Assembly (NCBI GenBank): GCA_947166205.1
Contig: CAMVDI010000032.1
Span: forward strand, 1 to 12,927
Reading direction: 5' to 3'
DNA from: an uncultured Clostridia bacterium
Lineage (GTDB): Bacteria > Bacillota_A > Clostridia > Christensenellales > Aristaeellaceae
DNA length: 12,927 bases
In this document: positions 7,380 to 12,927 of the stretch, piece after piece
Numbering within the stretch: the first letter of the stretch is position 1
Layout of the letters: the number at the start of each line of letters is the position of its first letter
Translations under genes and position numbers: made by a program
Notes under the pieces: model-generated
Database searches by the model: none
Told to the model about the DNA's origin: nothing
The model's input: only the letters and a program-made list of their open reading frames with translations

Positions 7380-7895
7380 ATGCGTAAAATGAGAGGTATT
7401 CTTGCGTTGGTTCTGGCGGTTCTGCTCCTGGCCGGTACGGCCGCGATCCATCCCGCGAAGGCCGCTGAGGCGGTTTACGCGTCCACGAGGGCGGCTCTGG
7501 CCTATCTGGATCAGGAAGGGATCAAGTACACCCTGAAGGATGTGGATTCCGACGGGGACGAGCGCGTCGACGTGAGCTACAGCCTGGACAACTTTGATTC
7601 CGCGACGGTTCACCTCTACTTCAGCGAGGACGGAGAAAAGGTCTCCCTCCGGATCTGGGACGTGGTGAAGCCCACCGCCGGAAAGAACTACGTGCTGAAC
7701 ACGGTGAACAAGCTGAACTGCGGCTACAAGTGGTCCAAGTTCACCTATGACGAGTCCGATTCCACCATCAGCATGGAAATGGATATGTACATCGACGCCG
7801 CCAGCTGCGGCGCCCCCGTCCGCAAGGCGATCCGGATCATGATCCTGGAGCTGGATGACGACACCATTTCCGCCGAGCTCAAGGCGCTGGAATAA
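7380..7895 (+). CDS. Secreted YbjN-domain-like protein
   Basis: A 171-residue protein with a clear Sec signal peptide: MRKMR, a hydrophobic core (about 7-22) and an AKA-A cleavage site near residues 28/29. No lipobox cysteine is seen. The mature part starts with a helix (ASTRAALAYLDQEGIKY), followed by alternating strand-like segments, a conserved-looking VLNTVNKLNCGYKWSKFTYD (105-124) and a C-terminal helix. This order, with LN...N..KF in the middle, resembles the YbjN fold, related to type III secretion chaperones; its function outside the cell is unknown. That family call is pattern recognition, not a search. ATG 7380 is chosen because the promoter excludes the upstream ATG 7320 and because it places MRKMR directly before the signal core. 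Its AAAGGA (7361-7366) is unusually far, about 13 nt, so CTG 7374 or ATG 7389 are alternatives. The gene is a single-gene unit with its own promoter and terminator. Confidence 0.75.
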   Translation: MRKMRGILALVLAVLLLAGTAAIHPAKAAEAVYASTRAALAYLDQEGIKYTLKDVDSDGDERVDVSYSLDNFDSATVHLYFSEDGEKVSLRIWDVVKPTAGKNYVLNTVNKLNCGYKWSKFTYDESDSTISMEMDMYIDAASCGAPVRKAIRIMILELDDDTISAELKALE

Positions 7896-7920
7896 GATCG
7901 GCCATTCGCCGGAGATACGC

Positions 7921-7956
7921 GGAGGGTCCGTCAGGAAACTGACGGACCCTCTTTTT
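7921..7956 (+). terminator. Strong intrinsic terminator overlapping the convergent stop codon
   Basis: A perfect 12-bp stem (7922-7933 with 7940-7951), loop GGAAAC, and TTTTT at 7952-7956. It ends the YbjN-like transcript 26 bp past its stop. The stop codon of the convergent methyltransferase gene (7931-7933) lies within the left arm and that gene's last codons form the right arm and T-tract. On the minus strand no T-run follows, so it is a one-directional terminator. Confidence 0.92.
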
Positions 7957-8542
7957 GCGCCTCCAGAACCCAGAAGCCGCCCGAGCGGTTCAGCTTTTTC
8001 ACGGAGCCGAAGCGTGATTCCAGAAACCGGAGGCAGCTTTCCGCGCCCTGCTGCTTCCGGATGACCAGATACAGGCTTCCTCCCGGGCGCAGATGACTGA
8101 AGGCCTCCTCAAACATGCGGTAAATCACCTGCTTTCCCGCCCGGATGGGGGGATTGGTGATCACCGCGTCAAAGGTCAGATCCCCCAGGGCGGAAAACCC
8201 GTCGCTTTCCACGCAGGCGACCCGGACCCCGTTCCGCTCCGCGTTTTTTTCGCTCCAGGCCAGGGCGCGCAGGTTCACATCCGCCATCCAGACCTCCGCG
8301 CCGGGCCAGTTGGCCTTGACGCTGATGCCGATGGGACCCCAGCCGCAGCCCAGGTCCAGGATGTTTCCGCCCAGACGCTCCGGCAGGGCCTCCAGCAGCA
8401 GACGGGTGCCGGTATCCAGCTCCCCCCGGGAGAAGATGCCGGCATCGGTGGTGAAGCGCAGGTCGTGCCCCCGGTAGGCAAAGGCGCATTCCGCCGGCCG
8501 GGATTCGCTTTCCGGCTCCCGGGTATAATACTGATCGTTCAT
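7931..8542 (-). CDS. Class I SAM-dependent methyltransferase, RsmC/YbxB-like
   Basis: A 203-residue methyltransferase of the small-methyltransferase (MTS) group that includes RsmC, which methylates a guanine N2 in 16S rRNA, and the B. subtilis YbxB type. FAYRGHDLRFTTDAGIFSRG (21-40) is the typical entry segment (FS.G.LD.GT). It is followed by SAM motif I ILDLGCGWGPIGI (61-73), acidic Asp88 in MADVN, ESDGF (112-116), and the catalytic NPPIRAGK (130-137), whose NPP type marks amino-group methyltransferases. The C terminus carries LRPGGSLYLVIRKQQGA. The length fits the single-domain form, without RsmC's N-terminal duplicate. RNA as substrate is inferred from family. The start (8542) overlaps the stop of the upstream YitT gene as ATGA, with GGAGG inside the YitT coding end, so translation is probably coupled. 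Its last codons lie in the convergent terminator. Confidence 0.92.
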   Translation of the reverse strand: MNDQYYTREPESESRPAECAFAYRGHDLRFTTDAGIFSRGELDTGTRLLLEALPERLGGNILDLGCGWGPIGISVKANWPGAEVWMADVNLRALAWSEKNAERNGVRVACVESDGFSALGDLTFDAVITNPPIRAGKQVIYRMFEEAFSHLRPGGSLYLVIRKQQGAESCLRFLESRFGSVKKLNRSGGFWVLEAQKEGPSVS

Positions 8543-9510
8543 GATTCCTCCGATCTGCCCCGGGATCCCCGCGGCAGGGCGGATCCCTTCTTCTGCAGGC
8601 GGCTGACATTCCGGAAGTTCCCCAGGGTCTCATTTGCCGCGGAGACCACCGCGAAGGTATCCGGGAAGCGGCTCAGAATCTCCTCCATCCGGGCGATCTG
8701 GTGATAGTTGATCACGCAGATCAGCATGGTTTTTCCCTGATGGGAGTATCCGCCTTCGGCCCGGAGAATGGTGGTGGAATGCTTCAGCTCCCCAATCACG
8801 GCCTGGGTCACTTCCTCGGGATGGCCGGTGATCATCTCCACCTTCCAGGCGCGCTTGCCGGACTGGATGCACCGGTCCGAGACCAGGGTGGTCAGCAGGG
8901 CGTAGATAATGCACAGGGCTACGGGCTCGATCTGATAATTGTAGACAAAATAGGACAGGCAGGCGATGACCGCGTTGACGGAGAAGACCACGTGGGTCAT
9001 CGAATAGCTGGGCTGATAGTGATGGACGAATTCGCCGATGAAATCCGTTCCGCCGGTGGAGCCGCCGTGGCGGATGGTCATCCCGTAGATGTATCCGTTC
9101 ACGGCGCCGGAAACCACGGGAGCCAGCAGCGTGGAGCGGCCGTCCTCCGTGTGGTAGATAAACCGGTCCATCTCCGGGATGTTCTGCATGATCAGCAGCG
9201 CGGCGGAGAAGACCAGCGTGGTGACCATGGTCCGGACGGCGAAGCGCCGGTTGACAAAAAGGACGCAGTAAATGGCCAGGGGAATGTTCATCAACAGGGA
9301 GAAATAGCCGACGCTGAAGTGGAACAGGTACTGGATCATGGTGGCCAGACCGTTCAGCCCGGAGGGCGCGAAGGCGTTGGGCAGAATGAAAATCTCATAG
9401 TTCAGCGCCATCAGCAGCGCCATGGCGACCAGTACCGCGTAATCGACCAGAACCTGGCGCCAGGGGCCTGCCCGGCGTTTTCCTTCCCCGATGGGCTTGT
9501 GAATATCCAT
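8539..9510 (-). CDS. YitT family membrane protein with C-terminal DUF2179
   Basis: A 323-residue membrane protein. The N-terminal half (about 18-210) has five or six hydrophobic segments (near 22-40, 57-86, 96-110, 128-146, 172-190, 196-212) of the YitT/DUF161 type, including PNAFAPSGLNGLATM (44-58) and the family hallmark GGSTGGTDFIGE (149-160). A soluble DUF2179 domain follows (about 224-302: HSTTILRAEGGYSHQGKTML, then DTFAVVSAANETLGNF), probably cytoplasmic and possibly ligand-sensing. The C-terminal 20 residues are basic and low in complexity. The transport or regulatory role of YitT proteins is not established. The start at 9510 has AAAGGGG 7 nt upstream and agrees with a promoter at 9570-9598. 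It forms an operon with the methyltransferase gene through a 4-nt overlap and is divergent from the histidine kinase. Confidence 0.93.
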   Translation of the reverse strand: MDIHKPIGEGKRRAGPWRQVLVDYAVLVAMALLMALNYEIFILPNAFAPSGLNGLATMIQYLFHFSVGYFSLLMNIPLAIYCVLFVNRRFAVRTMVTTLVFSAALLIMQNIPEMDRFIYHTEDGRSTLLAPVVSGAVNGYIYGMTIRHGGSTGGTDFIGEFVHHYQPSYSMTHVVFSVNAVIACLSYFVYNYQIEPVALCIIYALLTTLVSDRCIQSGKRAWKVEMITGHPEEVTQAVIGELKHSTTILRAEGGYSHQGKTMLICVINYHQIARMEEILSRFPDTFAVVSAANETLGNFRNVSRLQKKGSALPRGSRGRSEES

Positions 9511-9569
9511 GCTTCGACCCCTTTCCCCGGAAGCGCCTCCATCCCCGGGCGCTGCTCCCCGCAGGCACG

Positions 9570-9598
9570 ATCATATCACAAAAGGCGGAGACTGTCGA
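9570..9598 (-). promoter_or_regulatory. Probable sigma-A promoter of the yitT-methyltransferase operon
   Basis: On the minus strand, TCGACA (9598-9593; one mismatch to TTGACA), a 17-bp spacer and TATGAT (9575-9570; one mismatch to TATAAT). Transcription would start near 9563, about 53 nt before the YitT start codon. Confidence 0.65.
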
Positions 9599-9606
9599 AC
9601 GGTTTT

Positions 9607-9640
9607 GCCGCCCCGCGGAGGGCGGGGGGCTGTTTTTCTT
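9607..9640 (+). terminator. Terminator-like hairpin between two divergent promoters
   Basis: A GC-only stem (best register 9611-9616 with 9622-9627; a second register pairs 9608-9613 with 9620-9625) is followed at once by TGTTTTTCTT. It looks like a plus-strand intrinsic terminator, yet no plus-strand gene lies to its left; it sits just upstream of the kinase promoter. It may stop antisense transcripts from the YitT side, end a small RNA, or simply offer an AT-rich upstream element. Confidence 0.5.
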
Positions 9641-9642
9641 TA

Positions 9643-9675
9643 CGCCTTGATAAACAAGGCGCACAGGAATATAAT
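9643..9675 (+). promoter_or_regulatory. Histidine-kinase promoter with operator-like dyad over the -35 box
   Basis: TTGATA (9647-9652, one mismatch), a 17-bp spacer and a perfect TATAAT (9670-9675) predict a start near 9682 and a leader of about 73 nt. A 7-bp inverted repeat with a 5-bp centre, CGCCTTG-ATAAA-CAAGGCG (9643-9661), covers the whole -35 hexamer. A protein bound there would be expected to block polymerase, so the dyad is a candidate repressor site; which regulator is unknown. Confidence 0.65.
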
Positions 9676-9754
9676 ATCCGGTAAAGCTGCCAGGAAAACA
9701 AGCGGATTCCCGCGGATACGCTCCGGGAAACAGAATGAAAAGGCGGTATGGAGA

Positions 9755-12700
9755 ATGAAATTCAGAAACAGGGCCACAACGCTGATATCGCTGACCGGCG
9801 CGCTGGCGCTGCTGGCGATCTTTGTGTTCGGGACGCTGGTGATGGGAAACAGCGCGAGGAGGGATACGGAATCCGCGGTCCGCTCCGTGAGCCTGCTGTA
9901 TCTGGACGAGCTTGCCGGCCGCCGGGAGCAGGTCGTGGCCGGAAACCTGAACAGGAATATCCAGCAGATCAGCACGGCTCTGGAGCTGATGGAGGAGAGC
10001 GATCTGAGCGACCTGGAGCACCTCCAGGCCTATCAGGCGAAGATGAAGCGCCTCTTCGTGCTGGACAGATTCGGCTTTGTGGACAGGAACGGGCTGATCT
10101 ATACCTCCCTGGGCCCCCAGACGGATATCGGGGAATACAGCTTCGACTACCGGAGCCTGTCCGGGCCGGAGATCTCCGTCAGGAATCTGGAGTCCGCGGA
10201 CAAGAAGGTGGTCATTGCCGTTCCCGTGGAGATCCCCTTTCAGGATCAGACCCTGGTGGTCTGCTTCATGGAGATTGACATGAAGGAGATGCTTTCCGGC
10301 GTGTCCATGGACACGCCGGAGGACGGCGCCACTTTCTGCAACATCTATACCAGCGGCGGCGTGGCCCTGAGCAACACCGTGCTGGGCGGCCTTGCGGTGG
10401 AGGACAATCTGCTGGAGGCGCTGCGGAACGCCCAATTTGAGCCGGGCTATTCCTTCGAGAGGGTGGCGGACGATTTCAGCCGGGGCGTCCGCGGGGAAAC
10501 CAGCTTCACCTACAACGGCATCCGGGAAACGCTGAGCTATGTGCCCGTGGAGGGGACCGACTGGCTGCTGACCTACCTGATCCGGGAGACGGTGATTACC
10601 GAGAAGATCGGCGTGGTCTCCTCCGGGATCATCCGCCGGAGCATCCTGCAGTCCGCGCTGATCGTGATCGTCCTGCTGGCGCTGCTCCTCCTCATCATCC
10701 GGCAGACCCGGAAGAACGCCCGGCTGGAAACTGCCGACGCGGAGAACCGGGTCAAGCAGGAGGAGATGTCCCGCCAGCTCGCCCTGCAGGAGGAACTGCT
10801 GAGCCAGAAAAAGCAGCACGAGGAGCAGGACCGGATGATTACGGCCCTGGCCTCGGACTACTGGAGCGTCTATTACCTGGATCTGGACCGGGACGACGGG
10901 GTCTGCTACCAGGCCCACGAGGATCTGGAGGACGGCTTCCGGGCGGGGGAACGGTTCAGGTATCTGGCCGCCATGACGGCCTACGCCGAAAGGTATATCC
11001 CGGAGGAATACCGGGATGAATTCCTCGCCTTCGTTCAGCCCGGCAGCCTGAGGGCGCGGCTGAAGGAGCAGCGGGTGATCGCGCACCGGTACATGGTGCG
11101 CCGGCACGGCCGGGACTCCTGGGAGGAGGTCCGCTTCGCGGGCGTCCGGCATCCGGAGGACCGGACGGATCACCTGATTCACGCGGTGGGCGCCTGCTTC
11201 GTGGATGTGGACGCGGAAACCCGGAAGAATATGGCCCAGCGCCAGGCGCTGCAGGACGCGCTGTCCGCGGCGGAGGCGGCCAACAGGGCAAAGACCGCCT
11301 TCCTGTCCAGCATGAGCCATGAGATCCGGACTCCCATGAACGCCATCATCGGCCTGGACAGCATCGCGCTGAACGACCCGGAGATCTCCCCCCAGACCCG
11401 GGACTACCTGGAGAAGATCAGATCCTCCGCCCATCATCTGCTGGGCCTTATCAACGATATTCTGGACATGAGCCGGATCGAGTCCGGCCGCCTGATCATC
11501 AAGAACGAGGAATTCTCCTTCCGGAAGAGCCTGGAGCAGGTGAATACCATCATCGGCGGCCAGTGCCGGGAGAAGAAGCTGAACTACGAGTTCCGGACCG
11601 TGGGCCAGATCGACGAATACTATATCGGCGACGACATGAAGCTGCGCCAGGTGATGATCAACATCCTGGGCAACGCGGTCAAGTTCACGCCCGAGGGCGG
11701 AACGGTTTCCTTCATCGTCGAGGACGTGGCCCGGATGGACCGCAAGGCCTCCCTGCGCTTCACCATCCGCGACACCGGCATCGGCATGAGCCCGGAATTC
11801 CTTCCGAAGCTGTTTGACACCTTCACCCAGGAGGATTCCTCCAGCACCAGCCGTTACGGGAGCACCGGGCTGGGCATGTCCATTACCAAAAGCATCGTGG
11901 AGCTCATGAACGGGCATATCGAGGTGGAAAGCGAGAAGGGAAAGGGAACGGCCTTCCAGGTGACCCTGACCCTGATGCAGTCGGACCGGGGGACGGGGGA
12001 CGGGGAGGATTTTGAAATCCGCCCGAACGAGATGAACGTGCTGGTGATCGACGACGACCGCATCGCCTGCGAGCACGCCCAGGTGATCCTGAGCCAGGTG
12101 GGCGTCAGCTGCGAAACGGTCATGAACGGTCAGGAAGCGGTCGAAATGGTCCGGATGCGCCACGCCCGCCGGGAGGATTACAACCTGATCCTGGTGGACT
12201 GGAAGATGCCGGAGATGGACGGGGTGGAAACGACCCGCCGGATCCGCGCCATTGTCGGGGAGGATACGCCCATCATTATCCTGACCTCCTACAACTGGGA
12301 GGAGGTTGAGCAGGAGGCCAGGAGCGCCGGCGTCGACACCTTCGTCACGAAGCCGCTGCTGGCCGACGCGGTCATGGAGAAGTTCCGGGAGGCCTTCCGC
12401 AGCAAGCACGCCGGGATCATGAGCAGGACCGCGGACCTGAAGGGCCGCCGCGTGCTGCTGGCGGAGGACGTGGAGGTGAACGCGGAGATCATGCTGATGA
12501 TGCTCTCGATGCGGGAGATGAAGGCGGATCACGCGGAGAACGGCCGGATCGCGGTGGAGATGTTCTCCGCCCGGGAGCCGGGATACTACGACGCGATCCT
12601 GATGGATATGCGCATGCCGGAGATGGACGGCCTGGAGGCCACCCGGGCCATCCGGGAGATGGACCGCCCCGACGCGAAGACGATTCCCATCGTCGCGCTG

Positions 12701-12823
12701 ACCGCCAACGCCTTTGACGAGGACGTGCAGCGCAGCATGCAGGCCGGCCTGAACGCGCACCTGTCCAAGCCCGTGGAGCCGGAGATCCTGTTCGGAACCC
12801 TCGAGAACCTGATCGCGCCGTGA
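9755..12823 (+). CDS. Membrane hybrid sensor histidine kinase with two receiver domains
   Basis: A 1022-residue two-component protein. TM1 (about 8-30) and TM2 (about 299-318) flank a roughly 265-residue extracytoplasmic sensor, probably a double Cache domain by size and position. After TM2 come a coiled coil (about 320-360) and a PAS-like region (about 365-485). HisKA has SHEIRTPMNAIIG with phospho-acceptor His522. HATPase_c follows with the N box ending at Asn640, DTGIGM and GSTGLGMSI. REC1 has VIDDD, acceptor Asp815 (DWKMPEMDG) and KPLL; REC2 has LAEDVEVN, acceptor Asp951 (DMRMPEMDG), ALTAN and SKPVE. All key residues are intact. There is no HPt or DNA-binding output, so REC2 must signal to another protein or via a separate HPt. 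ATG 9755 is chosen because AGGCGG (9741-9746) lies 8 nt upstream and the promoter at 9647-9675 precedes it; the frame is open back to 9509, but that longer start would precede the promoter. Confidence 0.95.
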   Translation: MKFRNRATTLISLTGALALLAIFVFGTLVMGNSARRDTESAVRSVSLLYLDELAGRREQVVAGNLNRNIQQISTALELMEESDLSDLEHLQAYQAKMKRLFVLDRFGFVDRNGLIYTSLGPQTDIGEYSFDYRSLSGPEISVRNLESADKKVVIAVPVEIPFQDQTLVVCFMEIDMKEMLSGVSMDTPEDGATFCNIYTSGGVALSNTVLGGLAVEDNLLEALRNAQFEPGYSFERVADDFSRGVRGETSFTYNGIRETLSYVPVEGTDWLLTYLIRETVITEKIGVVSSGIIRRSILQSALIVIVLLALLLLIIRQTRKNARLETADAENRVKQEEMSRQLALQEELLSQKKQHEEQDRMITALASDYWSVYYLDLDRDDGVCYQAHEDLEDGFRAGERFRYLAAMTAYAERYIPEEYRDEFLAFVQPGSLRARLKEQRVIAHRYMVRRHGRDSWEEVRFAGVRHPEDRTDHLIHAVGACFVDVDAETRKNMAQRQALQDALSAAEAANRAKTAFLSSMSHEIRTPMNAIIGLDSIALNDPEISPQTRDYLEKIRSSAHHLLGLINDILDMSRIESGRLIIKNEEFSFRKSLEQVNTIIGGQCREKKLNYEFRTVGQIDEYYIGDDMKLRQVMINILGNAVKFTPEGGTVSFIVEDVARMDRKASLRFTIRDTGIGMSPEFLPKLFDTFTQEDSSSTSRYGSTGLGMSITKSIVELMNGHIEVESEKGKGTAFQVTLTLMQSDRGTGDGEDFEIRPNEMNVLVIDDDRIACEHAQVILSQVGVSCETVMNGQEAVEMVRMRHARREDYNLILVDWKMPEMDGVETTRRIRAIVGEDTPIIILTSYNWEEVEQEARSAGVDTFVTKPLLADAVMEKFREAFRSKHAGIMSRTADLKGRRVLLAEDVEVNAEIMLMMLSMREMKADHAENGRIAVEMFSAREPGYYDAILMDMRMPEMDGLEATRAIREMDRPDAKTIPIVALTANAFDEDVQRSMQAGLNAHLSKPVEPEILFGTLENLIAP

Positions 12824-12894
12824 CCGGAGGCCCTCCGGAGAAGCACCTTTCCCGCGGAGCGGAATCAGGAGAAAAAGACGGAGACGCTGACAAA

Positions 12895-12927
12895 ATGAGC
12901 GATATCAGGGAATTCTGCCCCCTGTGG
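12895..12927 (+). CDS. Start of an unidentified gene, cut by the window edge
   Basis: Eleven codons, MSDIREFCPLW, run to the edge of the window. GGAG (12880-12883) lies 11 nt before the ATG, a rather long gap. The gene follows the kinase by 71 bp on the same strand. A 5-bp hairpin just after the kinase stop (12824-12828 with 12834-12838) has no T-run, so the two genes are probably co-transcribed. A CPLW segment close to the start followed by GEW would recall certain clostridial Ser/Thr kinases, but that is only an impression from eleven residues and nothing here proves it. Confidence 0.5.
   Translation, partial: MSDIREFCPLW

Noticed and set aside
9509..9754. N-terminal extension of the histidine kinase from 9509
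   Set aside because: It would lie upstream of the kinase promoter and across the opposite-strand promoter. Its translation is low in complexity, and ATG 9755 directly precedes the first membrane segment.
9395..12760. A 1121-codon open frame on the minus strand opposite the histidine kinase
   Set aside because: It is a shadow of GC-rich codon bias: its product is a His/Leu/Gln/Asp/Gly/Pro-rich composition with no recognisable domain, while the plus strand encodes a full set of intact kinase motifs.
12824..12838. Terminator after the histidine kinase gene
   Set aside because: The palindrome allows only a 5-bp stem and no T-run follows.

Overview
This is the end of a contig from a GC-rich member of the Firmicutes (Bacillota), most likely a clostridial lineage. 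PolC-type DNA polymerase III, a DivIC-like protein beside a Ppx/GppA phosphatase, DegV and YitT are all typical of that phylum. The GC-rich third positions and frequent CGG arginine codons point to one of the high-GC Clostridia. Placement below class is a guess. The first 23 bases are almost certainly leftover Illumina adapter, so genomic sequence starts at about base 24.

Left block (24-5220, + strand): a 5'-truncated polC, a small bitopic DivIC/FtsB-like protein and a Ppx/GppA phosphatase, closely spaced and probably co-transcribed. They connect DNA replication, septum formation and polyphosphate/(p)ppGpp metabolism. The 294-bp gap that follows (5221-5514) lies between convergent genes. It holds an elaborate nested inverted repeat that could fold as a four-way junction; one of its hairpins is a good terminator for the minus-strand gene beyond it.

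Middle block (5515-7108, - strand): a nitroreductase-family protein and a DegV-family fatty-acid-binding protein, separated by 181 bp with a weak terminator. DegV is transcribed divergently from a small secreted YbjN-like protein (7380-7895, +). That gene has a perfect-hexamer sigma-A-type promoter and a strong terminator, which overlaps the stop codon of the convergent methyltransferase gene.

Right block: a minus-strand pair, a YitT/DUF2179 membrane protein and an RsmC-like methyltransferase, joined by an ATGA overlap (7931-9510). Divergent from it is a 1022-residue membrane hybrid histidine kinase with two receiver domains (9755-12823). The 244-bp divergent region has one promoter for each direction, a terminator-like hairpin between them, and a 7-bp dyad over the kinase -35 box. 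The last 33 bases start another gene, cut off by the window edge.

Most of the window is ordinary chromosomal housekeeping and signalling. I see no CRISPR array, tRNA, rRNA, transposase, phage gene or defence system. The best candidate for something undescribed is the structured element at 5294-5451, followed by the control region at 9570-9675.
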